Source: a virus. Taken from it: DNA of 20,746 nucleotides. A program made the translations under genes and the position numbers. Of the stretch, positions 7,526-16,600 are shown one piece after another (positions within the stretch are counted from its first letter, which is position 1; the number at the start of each line of letters is the position of its first letter). The stretch lies in the IMG/VR virus record IMGVR_UViG_3300025769_009985, positions 1 to 20,746 of that record. One strand, written 5' to 3'. The notes under the pieces are model-generated. The model was not told where the DNA came from. It saw only the letters and a program-made list of their open reading frames with translations, and did not search any database.

Positions 7526-8035
7526 ATGGCTCTTCACTTCTCTACGTCTACTAATGATCATTTTACTATAGTTGTTACTTGTGATTCTGCGGTTAACTTT
7601 ACAGATGAAAGTAAAGCGGAATACTTTAATACAGGTGACTTATCACTATTAGATGTAGGTGAAGATGCTACGCGCTTTACATTAAAACCCCTAGGGCCAC
7701 AGGATAGAGAACGCGCAGAGATTAGAGCGGGTGCCTTTACTCGCAGTGAGCTAGGGAAGTTACTGTGGGCTGAGTCTCCTAATGACACGCGGGCGCATGC
7801 GCGGTGGCATCATGCACTAACAGAGGATGAGAGAGAAGCTTTAGCTAGTTATGAAGCTTATATATCTAAGTCTTATATAGAGTATGTGAGGGAGTCACTT
7901 ATTAGTATAAATGATGAGCCCGCTACTATGGACATGATAGACTCTATTAGGCCAGAGCATATGCGTATCACCACTATCACTGAAATAGTGCTACATCTGC
8001 AAAGAGTGAGCTTACTAGGTGACGTGGGAAAATAG
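7526..8035 (+). CDS. Tail assembly chaperone, short form (lambda gpG-like)
   Basis: A 169-residue protein encoded between the tube and tape measure genes, the fixed position of tail assembly chaperones in long-tailed phages. The N-terminal part is beta/charged (TLKPLGPQDRERAEIR) and the rest is helical (ALTEDEREALASYEAYISKS), as in other chaperones of this class, which coat the tape measure and recruit tube subunits but are absent from the virion. The last codons are GAC GTG GGA AAA TAG, so the stop comes immediately after a G_GGA_AAA slippery heptamer. Sequence similarity to lambda gpG cannot be claimed; the role follows from position plus the frameshift arrangement. Confidence 0.75.
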   Translation: MALHFSTSTNDHFTIVVTCDSAVNFTDESKAEYFNTGDLSLLDVGEDATRFTLKPLGPQDRERAEIRAGAFTRSELGKLLWAESPNDTRAHARWHHALTEDEREALASYEAYISKSYIEYVRESLISINDEPATMDMIDSIRPEHMRITTITEIVLHLQRVSLLGDVGK

Positions 8036-8448
8036 CACTCGCCTCTGCCATATGGATACCGTTTAGTAATAGCAGGGGCTGGGATTGTGAGCAGTGTAAA
8101 AAGAGCCCAAGCATTAGGCGCCTGCGGGGTAATTGTGGGGGCACGTTTAAAAAAGGCCTGCCTCAGGCTCTAGAGGATGAGCACGGCTTATATATGCCAG
8201 GCTATAGAATAGCGCCTAACAGTGGTGAAGCTTATAGTGATCTTAAAATTAGATCATGCCCTATAAGTAACATGAATAGACTAGCTTTGATAGTAAGCAA
8301 TTACTCTAAAATAAAAAACAAGCTTTTATCATTTAGTGAACTATACCCCCATCCCACATGCGCTATAGTTGAAAGCATAGAAATTTTAGACTATAATCAT
8401 GAACAAATGAATTATAGAAGACATGCGCAAGCTTTACAGGAGTCTTAA
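7526..8448 (+). CDS. Tail assembly chaperone, -1 frameshift long form (GT-like)
   Basis: A predicted fusion made by -1 ribosomal slippage at 8026-8032: codons 1-169 of the short form continue at 8032 in the -1 frame for 138 more codons to TAA 8446-8448, giving about 307 residues. The -1 frame has a stop at 8020-8022, just upstream of the slippery site, and is then open to 8448. It has no ATG, GTG or TTG before 8194, so slippage is the natural way to enter it. The extension starts IALASAIWIPFSNSRGWDCE and contains a CxxC plus two further Cys (codons 8086, 8095, 8134, 8257), a possible metal site. In lambda the T part of GT binds the tube protein; the same role is inferred. It ends 1 base before the tape measure ATG. 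Confidence 0.8.
8026..8032 (+). promoter_or_regulatory. -1 programmed ribosomal frameshift slippery site GGGAAAA
   Basis: G_GGA_AAA fits X_XXY_YYZ in the zero frame (GGA 8027-8029, AAA 8030-8032). Both tRNAs can re-pair on GGG AAA. The stop TAG follows directly (8033-8035), a common slippage enhancer. The lambda G/GT site is the closely similar GGGAAAG, in the same gene context. Confidence 0.85.
8041..8079 (+). promoter_or_regulatory. Candidate frameshift-stimulating stem-loop
   Basis: GCCTCTGC (8041-8048) can pair with GCAGGGGC (8072-8079) to give an 8-bp stem with a single U-G wobble and a 23-base loop. It begins 8 bases after the slippery heptamer, the usual spacing for a -1 stimulator. 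Stability was not computed and the loop is large, so its effect is uncertain. Confidence 0.5.
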
Positions 8449-8449
8449 T

Positions 8450-10537
8450 ATGGCTAAAGGTGGCACAATAGAAATAGATGTAGAGCTACAAGGGGCGCAG
8501 GATATTAAAGAGGGCCTAGGCTCTATAGGCACAGCGGGCAAGGCATTAGCAGCTAACATGGGGGTAGCTAATGAGAAACTAGGGGAGGGATTAGAGAATG
8601 TAGGGGAGTCTGTCTTTGGTGTAGTAGATTCCTTTGCAGAATTAAAGACAGGCATAGGGAATATGTCAGGCGCAGGCATCAAGGGCTTTACAGCATTACT
8701 AGGGCCCATAGGCATGGTAGTTACTGCGGGCTTTACGCTATACGAAACATTTAAACTTATAAGCGGGGCAGCGCAAGAGGCAGAAGAGAATACTAGCGCA
8801 ATGTCCGCGGCAGCTTCTGATCTACAAAGTAAATTAGAGGCACTTAGTGAAAAAGGCGTTTTACCTCTTGGTAAAGAATTAGAAGAATTGTCTTTAGGTA
8901 TAATGCGCTCACAATTTGCTAAAGAGAAACTACAGTTACAAGAGGAAAAACTAACACAAGCTTTTAGAAAGCAACATGAGGCACAGCTTGAAGTTAAAAG
9001 GGTGGAAGCTGAAAATGCAAAAGTTACACAAAAAAGCTATGGACAAATATTAGAATTAACTAAAGCAAGAGAAGCTGAGCGCAAGGCCACTGAGGAAGTA
9101 AGAAAGCAATATAAAAAACTAGAGCCAATACAAAAAAAAGTTTCTAAAGATTTAGCTGAGCAAGCTAAGAGATATAAAGAGATTGAGGAGACAAGCGCAG
9201 AGTTTTTAAAAGCTAAGATCTTAGAAAATGCAGAGATATTAAAAGCATTACAATTAAAAGAAGCTGAGAATAACTTAACTAATGAAGCTTTAGAGAAGCG
9301 TAAAATAGAAATAGAGAATATCAATCAACTAGCTAAGATTAAAGCTAAAGCTAATGAAGAGGATCAAAAAAAGTTAGCTCTTCAACATAAAGCTATTGAA
9401 GATGAGATTAAAGGAATTGATCAAGTAGCACTAGCCAATGAGGATGCTGAAAGAAAGAAAGCAAACTTAATACTAAAAGCTTTTGAGCGTGAGCAAGCAG
9501 AGCGAGCTAAAAGACGTGAGAATGAGTTAAAAGCACAGCGTGAGAGAGAAGCACAGGCACAGAGGGATCAAGCCGCGGCTATGCGTTTATTTGCTGAGCA
9601 AACACGCATTAAGCAGTTAGAGTTAGAAGCGGAAGAGGATAGCACACAGAAGCAAATTAACTTAGCTACCCATAGGTATGTTACACAATTACAACTAGCT
9701 AAAGATAATCAGAATTTACAAAAGATAGCTATCTTAGAATTTAATGCTTCACTTAAAGCCATACGAGATAAGGAAGCTCAAGAAGTATTAAAAGCTGAGC
9801 AAGAAAGATTTAAGCAAGCGCAAGCTTTTAGTTATGATACTGCCATCTTTAATGCACAGCAAATAGAGAATAGTTTTGAGCGTGAGAATGAATTACTTAG
9901 ATTAAAGTATGAGAAGCAAATTGAGCTAGCTAGAGATAATCAGTTACAAGTAACAGAGCTCACTAGGCGCTATGGCGTAGAGAGAAATAATTTAGTAGCT
10001 AATGAAGCTGCTAAATCTGCGCAAAAAATAGAGGACTTCTTTGGTAATCTTGGCAAAGGTATGGCGCAAGTGGCAGTTAATAGTATATTGATGGGTAAAT
10101 CATTTAAGGAAGCTACAGGCCAGCTCTTAATGTCATTAGCTCAACAGGCAGGGGTAGAGGCCTTGATGGAGACGGCACGCGGGGTGGCTACAGCTCTTAA
10201 CCCCATCACTGCGCCACTCTCAGCAGCCCACTTTAAAGCTGCGGGTATATTCACCGCGGCAGCTGTAGCCGCGGGCACAGCGGGGGCGGCATTGGGAGGC
10301 GGGGGCGGTGCGAGTGTAGGCGGGGGCGGGGGTGCTATGTCCTCCCCTATGGGTAGTCCTCAAACATCTAGCGCCCCTGAGCGTGAAGATGCCACTAATA
10401 GTAGCATGGTTTTTAATATTAACTTTAGTGGGGCCGTAGTTTATGACACACGTAAAGCCGCAGAGATGGCACTAGCTGATAGAGTAACTAGAGCAATGAA
10501 CACACAGCGCCGCGGTGCACCCCGCAGGAGGTCTTAA
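8450..10537 (+). CDS. Tail tape measure protein
   Basis: A 695-residue protein following the tail chaperones. I choose the ATG at 8450 (MAKGGTIEIDVELQG) because CAGGAG (8437-8442) lies 7 bases upstream; an in-frame ATG at 8423 lacks this and overlaps the chaperone extension. Residues about 79-104 form a hydrophobic, membrane-segment-like stretch. Residues about 115-530 are a long Lys/Glu/Ala/Gln-rich coiled coil. Residues about 530-620 form a conserved-type C-terminal domain (GKSFKEATGQLLMSLAQQAG), followed by a Gly-rich linker and a short basic tail. Tape measures set tail length and fill the tube before DNA ejection. At about 0.15 nm per helical residue, 695 residues predict a tail near 100 nm, a modest siphovirus tail. 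Confidence 0.88.
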   Translation: MAKGGTIEIDVELQGAQDIKEGLGSIGTAGKALAANMGVANEKLGEGLENVGESVFGVVDSFAELKTGIGNMSGAGIKGFTALLGPIGMVVTAGFTLYETFKLISGAAQEAEENTSAMSAAASDLQSKLEALSEKGVLPLGKELEELSLGIMRSQFAKEKLQLQEEKLTQAFRKQHEAQLEVKRVEAENAKVTQKSYGQILELTKAREAERKATEEVRKQYKKLEPIQKKVSKDLAEQAKRYKEIEETSAEFLKAKILENAEILKALQLKEAENNLTNEALEKRKIEIENINQLAKIKAKANEEDQKKLALQHKAIEDEIKGIDQVALANEDAERKKANLILKAFEREQAERAKRRENELKAQREREAQAQRDQAAAMRLFAEQTRIKQLELEAEEDSTQKQINLATHRYVTQLQLAKDNQNLQKIAILEFNASLKAIRDKEAQEVLKAEQERFKQAQAFSYDTAIFNAQQIENSFERENELLRLKYEKQIELARDNQLQVTELTRRYGVERNNLVANEAAKSAQKIEDFFGNLGKGMAQVAVNSILMGKSFKEATGQLLMSLAQQAGVEALMETARGVATALNPITAPLSAAHFKAAGIFTAAAVAAGTAGAALGGGGGASVGGGGGAMSSPMGSPQTSSAPEREDATNSSMVFNINFSGAVVYDTRKAAEMALADRVTRAMNTQRRGAPRRRS

Positions 10538-11757
10538 TGAATCCCTCTCCCTCTCCAGATTTTGCGCTATTAAGTGCAGTAGATATTACAGCTTTTAGCG
10601 GTGACTTTTATACACGCTCTAATACAGTCAAAGCTACATTATTTACTAATAAGATCTTTGAAGATATGATTAGTTTTCTAAATGGGCGCGGCATGTCAAG
10701 TGGCTTAGATTTATCATCACAGCTATTAGCATCTTCTAACTTTGGCACCGCGTGGCATGTCGGTATAGATGCTAATGATAAATTAGAAGTAAGTAGCAGT
10801 CATGCTTTTAAAATTAAGTTTAACACATCATCTACACTAACGAGTGTGACAGATGTTTTAGGTATTGGTGATAGCTTTGTATTATATAGCGGTAACGCTA
10901 CAATAGGGAGCCCACGTTTAACTTATGCGGCCACCGCGCCCAATGAGTGGCTACGCGGTGAGATTGTAAGCTTCTCATATATTATAGAAGAAGTGGGCGG
11001 GGGTGCTAATACTTTTACATGGAATTTTGCAGGAGGCGCACAGGATTTAATAGTAGCATGTAGAGCGCGGGGGAACGGTGATATAGATGATAGTATAGAA
11101 TGCTTAGAAGCTGAGGACATACTAGCTAACTCAGGGACAGACATCAGATGGTTTATAAATAATGATGGGCACGTTAAATGCTCATATGTAGTAGTCCCAG
11201 ATATCACATGGAATAATGATGAATTCAAGGCCCGCTTGGGCTTCACAGGTTTTGAGACTGTAGAAACAATTAACTTATACTCAGTCATCACAGCTACTCA
11301 CCCATGCCCAGGCGTGCTAAAACCTACGCGCCCTTATCAATCATCTCACTTATCAGTAGATAATGTGAGTCAAGCCAGGCGTAAAATAGACGGTAGTTAT
11401 ACGTCTAATTATGTAGGTACTTATATCTATACTAATCTAGTGTATGATTTAGATGCTCGCTTAGATACGATAGATCTATATAGACATTTTACTAATAAAT
11501 TTATTAACTTTATTAGCGAGGGTGAGCGCGTAAATTTCTATCAAGTCTGGGGAGATTCAAGGCGCACTATCATAACAGAAGACACAAGCACTAATCCTAA
11601 TAGTGATCAGCCCGCCCATGACTTAGTATTCACTAGCTCGCGTAATGGATATGAGGGCAGAATTAGAGGGAGTTTATTAACTAAAGATTATGATTTATCT
11701 TATCCCTCTAATCTGCGCCGCCGTGTGCCTGTGAGAATGAGGATAGCGCACTTATGA
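10537..11757 (+). CDS. Unknown tail-tip protein following the tape measure
   Basis: A 406-residue protein that begins in a TAATG overlap with the tape measure stop. It has no motif I recognise. The composition is beta-rich (many Ser/Thr/Asn/Val strands) with a basic C-terminus (RRRVPVRMRIAHL). Around 11460-11560 it contains a run of charged and aromatic residues (DTIDLYRHFTNKF). The gene directly after the tape measure in siphoviruses often encodes the distal tail protein (Dit) that opens the tail tip, so this is the best positional candidate. Its length exceeds a minimal Dit (about 220-300 residues), which would allow an added domain. Function is not shown by the sequence. Confidence 0.5.
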   Translation: MNPSPSPDFALLSAVDITAFSGDFYTRSNTVKATLFTNKIFEDMISFLNGRGMSSGLDLSSQLLASSNFGTAWHVGIDANDKLEVSSSHAFKIKFNTSSTLTSVTDVLGIGDSFVLYSGNATIGSPRLTYAATAPNEWLRGEIVSFSYIIEEVGGGANTFTWNFAGGAQDLIVACRARGNGDIDDSIECLEAEDILANSGTDIRWFINNDGHVKCSYVVVPDITWNNDEFKARLGFTGFETVETINLYSVITATHPCPGVLKPTRPYQSSHLSVDNVSQARRKIDGSYTSNYVGTYIYTNLVYDLDARLDTIDLYRHFTNKFINFISEGERVNFYQVWGDSRRTIITEDTSTNPNSDQPAHDLVFTSSRNGYEGRIRGSLLTKDYDLSYPSNLRRRVPVRMRIAHL

Positions 11758-12899
11758 GTAATAGTTATAATACAAGTACTTTACTTGCTGATCCATCATC
11801 TGTAGTAGCGGGGCGTAAGATTGAATATCAAACACCACAAAGAATCGCTAATGCTAATAACTATAGCTTTGCAGTGGGTGCTTGTCATAATGTGATAAGT
11901 CAATCTTATAGTGATATTACATTTATACAAGATAGCGGCTCATTTACTGAAATGTGTGAATGGCGCATTCCTTTAGCATCTTTACAACATAGTACACTAG
12001 AGATAGTAGTTAACTATAAAATACATGGCACAGCGTCACCGCTGGCATCTAATATAAGATTTACTTTAGATGTGGATGGGGGCACGGCTAACGTAACTAT
12101 TAACTTGCCTAACTCTAGCAACGGCATAGCTAATGATGATCTTACTATCACTATGCCCAGCCCTAGCACTTCACAAGTTTACTATGCTACTCTTACGTGT
12201 GAAGTACAAGCTGATAGTGCTAGTAGCTCAGAAGTGGAAATTAAAAGTATCATGGCGAGATGGAAGCCCTTAAACTCTCCACTGTCCACAGGATCACTAT
12301 ATCAATATGATTCTGACTCAATATTTTATGGCAAGGGCACCACACGCACTGGGCACAATCAAGCCCTTACGTCTAGATTTGCACATCAAGTGATAGATAA
12401 TATAGAGCTCACAAGGCAAAGATTAAAATCTTATCTTGCATGGTCTCCTGTTTATAATAGCTCATCATCCATATTTACTAATCCCGCAGATGGGGCCGCG
12501 CCTGAGGTCTTTTTAAGCGTGGGTCATATTGATAGTTTAATTAGTCAAGTGCTCATAAGCGGGGGGTGGGATAATATAACTACTCGAAAGCTAGAGCTAC
12601 ACTTTAGATATATCAGATCTACAGTAGCTAAAAGCTTTGATTTCTTTGGTAACAATATAGATTTAGCCACAGGCACAGGCGGCACTACCACATGGGACAC
12701 ATACACACTAGAGCTAGACTATAGTGCACTATCTACCATGGGAGATACTAACTTATCTTACTATACTGCTATGCTAGATAACACTAATAATAATTTTAAT
12801 ACACTCGCAGGCTTAGCTAATTTACCTAGTGCGAGATATCCCACGCCCTCTAGTGATACGTGGGGCTTTATTATTGGCTTAACTGTCATGGGGGTCTAA
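11754..12899 (+). CDS. Unknown beta-rich tail-tip protein
   Basis: A 381-residue protein overlapping its upstream neighbour by ATGA. It is strongly beta-rich, with many Ser/Thr/Asn residues and alternating hydrophobic strands (for example TLEIVVNYKIHG, NVTINLPNSSN, SFDFFGNNIDLATG), resembling a jelly-roll or beta-sandwich virion protein. No catalytic motif or signal peptide is visible. A central part (about 12385-12440) looks helical. Position between the tape measure and the large hub protein argues for a baseplate or tail-tip structural component, possibly a carbohydrate-binding module. I do not recognise a family. Confidence 0.5.
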   Translation: MSNSYNTSTLLADPSSVVAGRKIEYQTPQRIANANNYSFAVGACHNVISQSYSDITFIQDSGSFTEMCEWRIPLASLQHSTLEIVVNYKIHGTASPLASNIRFTLDVDGGTANVTINLPNSSNGIANDDLTITMPSPSTSQVYYATLTCEVQADSASSSEVEIKSIMARWKPLNSPLSTGSLYQYDSDSIFYGKGTTRTGHNQALTSRFAHQVIDNIELTRQRLKSYLAWSPVYNSSSSIFTNPADGAAPEVFLSVGHIDSLISQVLISGGWDNITTRKLELHFRYIRSTVAKSFDFFGNNIDLATGTGGTTTWDTYTLELDYSALSTMGDTNLSYYTAMLDNTNNNFNTLAGLANLPSARYPTPSSDTWGFIIGLTVMGV

Positions 12900-13603
12900 T
12901 GTTAATACAAACTTCTTATAATCCACTGCCTAGCAAGCTAGCATGTAATAATGGCGCGGTGCTTTTAGGCTCATCAGTATCTAGTATGTGTGCGGCTTTA
13001 TCACAATTAACGCATGTTAAATTCTTAGGCATGGCTAACTACCCCATTATGAGAAGTACTTATTTAAACTTTGGTACAGTGCCTAATCCAGGTGTACTAA
13101 TATCATCTAGTGTAGGGGGCATTAACAAGGGCTATACTGAGAGTCACAAATTGTTTTATGCAAGCACTCCATTAAGTACCTGGCTATGTGTAATAATTGC
13201 ATATGAAAGCGGTACAAGTGACCAAGAGCCGTCTAGTAACTTATACTCACCTGTAATAGAGATAGATGTAAAGGCGCTTAATGATAGTGGCAGTGGATAT
13301 ACAGAAGTAGCCACCGCAGACTACGGTATAAGATTAGATAGCTCTAATTCAGTATTGTTACAAAGCTCAGAAGTAGGGGCGGGGGTGAGTACATATGTGC
13401 ATCTAGTAGAGAGTGGTATTAACATACCCCCCACAGCTCCTACTAGTACTAGTTTTGATGCACCGCGCCCACTGTATTTACCCCTCACTGCGGGGGGGTA
13501 TGATGTGCGGGGGGAAGTGGTAGCTGTCAATATTAATACAGAAGACTGTAAAATTAGGCATGTGACGATACTAGATATTTATGAGCCTGAGGTACAAGCA
13601 TGA
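12899..13603 (+). CDS. Unknown beta-rich tail-tip protein
   Basis: A 234-residue protein. I take the ATG at 12899 (MLIQTSYNPLPSKLACNNG) because it forms a TAATG overlap with the previous stop and has a G-rich stretch just upstream. An in-frame ATG at 12860 would give a 13-residue extension lying wholly inside the previous gene. The protein is beta-rich with scattered Cys and a C-terminal strand pair (KIRHVTILDIYEPEVQA). It overlaps the next gene by ATGA, so the four genes from 10537 to 16641 appear translationally coupled. No family recognised; a small tail-tip component is likely from context. Confidence 0.5.
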   Translation: MLIQTSYNPLPSKLACNNGAVLLGSSVSSMCAALSQLTHVKFLGMANYPIMRSTYLNFGTVPNPGVLISSSVGGINKGYTESHKLFYASTPLSTWLCVIIAYESGTSDQEPSSNLYSPVIEIDVKALNDSGSGYTEVATADYGIRLDSSNSVLLQSSEVGAGVSTYVHLVESGINIPPTAPTSTSFDAPRPLYLPLTAGGYDVRGEVVAVNINTEDCKIRHVTILDIYEPEVQA

Positions 13604-16600
13604 TAACTAATGATTTAGGCCGCCGCGTCTTTTGCTTACAAGTGGCAGGCTTGCCATATCGCTACCACAGCATAAACCCGCCCACTAATACTAACTTAGA
13701 TGCAAATATAGCCACGGGTATAGCATATACAGATGTGCAGGGAATTATAAGCGTAGGATCTTTTAATAGCTCGATAGATCCTAGCGGAGGCTTAGCTAGT
13801 TACTCGCCTCTATCTATAGAGTTATCTATTTTAAAAGATGGCTCAGCTAGTGATCCAGGTATTATCTTTGGGCGCGTGGGTAAAAGATCTAGTAGTGTGA
13901 CGCAATGTAATTTAGAGGAGGTGCTTAATTTTGATGCGCTACCTCAAACAATAGATATAGATAAAGACTTATCATCATTATCCACCCCTAGCTTAGTACA
14001 TATAGGGAGTGAGACATTTAGAGCTAGTGCATTTACATCTAGCACGGTTACAGTAGATCAGCGAGCCGTGGGAGATAGTGAGTATCAATATCACGCTATT
14101 AGCTTGCAAGGGTCTAGCGTGCCTATCTTATCCACAGAGATAACTATATTCAGGGGGCGCAGGTGTAAGCTGTTTATAGCATATCAAGACGCCAGCGGTA
14201 ATGTTTCAGACTATGAATGTATTATCAATGGGTTTATAGAGTCTTCACCTAGCATAGAAGACGGTGACGCGGTGGCCTTAAGTATCTTGCCTCTTGTAAG
14301 TCTTATAGATGGTGAGTTAGCAGATAATAAAAAAGGTATCTCGTATTTATTACAAGGATATCATTATTATCACAGTCGCTCTAATGTTTTAGAATACGGC
14401 AGCGCATGGGGTAATGATTACTTTATGCTACTGAGTAATGCGACAGTAATTAGCGGTACTCAGACAACTATAGAAGTGGATGCGCCAGAGTACTACTTAC
14501 AAGCTATCTTTGATATCAATAGGCCTAAAGGTCAAGGCTTTAGTAATCCCCATCCACGTTACCCCCTACTACTAATTGGTGCCATAGGCTATACGACTTT
14601 TCCCACTTCATTTAGTGTAGTAAGTGGTACCCCTGTAATTACAATAGATCACAGTATTCCAGGCTCAGCTAGTCAAGCCACTATTACTACATACTTTAGT
14701 GGCACTGCTAGGGGATATGGCGTAATACCTAAGCGAGGGGAAATTAAGCGCGTAACAGTGGGCACCAATGAGCTTAAGCTATGGCCAGATGCTTTAAACA
14801 GTGCGCTATCTAGTCAAGTGTCTACTACATTACACACGGGCACAGATGGCGTAAATCATGCGCTTAGCTTCAATGGCAGTTTAGCAAATACATCACTTAG
14901 AGCTACGCCCTTGTCAGATCAGCGGGGGCACTCCCCAGGGCATAACGGCAAAGTGCACTTATGGTATAGCTCATACTGGTACAGAAATAGCCGTAACTTT
15001 AAGTATGCGTACTGGCCTAGTGATGACTTGGAAGACACTAGCCCACTCAGTAATGAGCGTAGATTATTCTATCCGCTTGACTATTGGAATGACGGCACTA
15101 AGCCTAACTTTGCGGGCTCATCTCGTAAAGTGCGCACTATAGAGCTAGCTAATAGACGCAGTGAAAGTATAGAGATAGATGTTAATATAGCGCGGGCTTA
15201 TCATCAAGCTAACGAATATAGTATACTACTTGAAAGCTCACTAGGCTTACCCACGTCTGCCACTGCTAACACATACTATGGCATACAAGTACAAACTTAT
15301 GATTACTTTGAAAAGCGCACAAAAGCATTAGTTTATGAAGCTACACATGAGGAAACTGTAAGTTATGGGGGGAGTGTTGTAGGTTATCTAGTGCACTTAA
15401 GACGCTCATCATATAATGTAAATAATGGTCACTTTGGAGACTGGCAAGGGGAAGATAGGACACAAGTAACTAGGGGAGTGCTTGCATATGAAGTTACACC
15501 AGGTGAGTTAATGCTCATGATTTTACAAAGTGGGGGCGGTGGGAATAATGGTACATATGATAAGCTAGGCGTGGGGCTTAGTATTCATCAAGATAATATT
15601 GATGTAAACTCGTTTATACAGAATGGCACTAGCACAGTAGCTGCTTTAAATAGTAACTTTTCAGTAGATGACTTTAACCCACGTGACTTTATGAATAGCT
15701 TACTTAAATCTATTGCTTGTATTGTTACAATGAAACGCACAGCGGGGGGCGTCCCTAAGATCACGCTACAGCCCCTTGCTTCTGAGAATGATAGGTTTGT
15801 GAGTGCTACGATTGATGCGGGTGATTGGCTTAGTGATCCTGTTCCCACATGGTCTATCTATGAGGATATTGTCACACAGATAGATATTAAATATGGATGG
15901 GATAACGACACAAACGAATTTAGAGATAATGTGATTTATAATAATCAAGAAGCTATCAATAGATACGGGGGGGAGAAAAGCAAGATAAGCCTAGAGCTTT
16001 ACGGAGTAAATACTGACGAAGTGGGCGCAGGTGCGGGGGATGCTTATAATTACTTTCTCCCCATAGCTGCCCGCATGTTTAATATATTAAGTGATCCTCT
16101 TCGATTATGGGCGGGAGATGTGGGCACAGGTAAATCCATTTACTTAGATGTAGGTACATATGTTAAGTGTAGCTCACCACACTTAAAAGGCTTATCTGAT
16201 AGCTACGGCATAACTGATGAAATCGGTATGATAAAGAGTATCAATCAAGAGCTCATGTCAGAGGGATGTAGCTTAGAGATTGTGAAAAGTGGGATAAGCG
16301 CGGTGAACTGGAATAGCACATTAAAAGTAACTTTTATTACATCCACCACAGCATTAACAGTCTCTAGTAATACATTTAGTGATGATGATCTTAGCTTTTT
16401 TGATGTAGGGGATGTAGTCGACTTCTTGCCCTATGGTAATGAAGATGGCGCTATCACAGGCTTAACTATTCAAAGTATAACGGGGTCACTCGTAACATTT
16501 ACAGCGGCCCATGGCGTAAGCACACTAGGCACACTAGAGCCCACTGTTTATACATCTGCGAGTGACACACATAAAGTAGATGCGTATCTAGCGGATAATG

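Noticed and set aside
8194-8448. Separate 84-residue gene starting at ATG 8194
   Set aside because: No Shine-Dalgarno before this ATG, and the same frame is open back to 8023 at the slippery heptamer. It is the tail end of the -1 frameshift product.
8423-8449. Upstream ATG at 8423 as the tape measure start
   Set aside because: CAGGAG with a 7-base spacer points to ATG 8450, and the 9-residue extension lies inside the chaperone frameshift ORF.
16114-16137. Walker A-like GDVGTGKS in the large hub protein
   Set aside because: No Walker B or NTPase fold is evident, and it lies in a Ser/Thr/Gly-rich beta structural region. Best read as a chance match.
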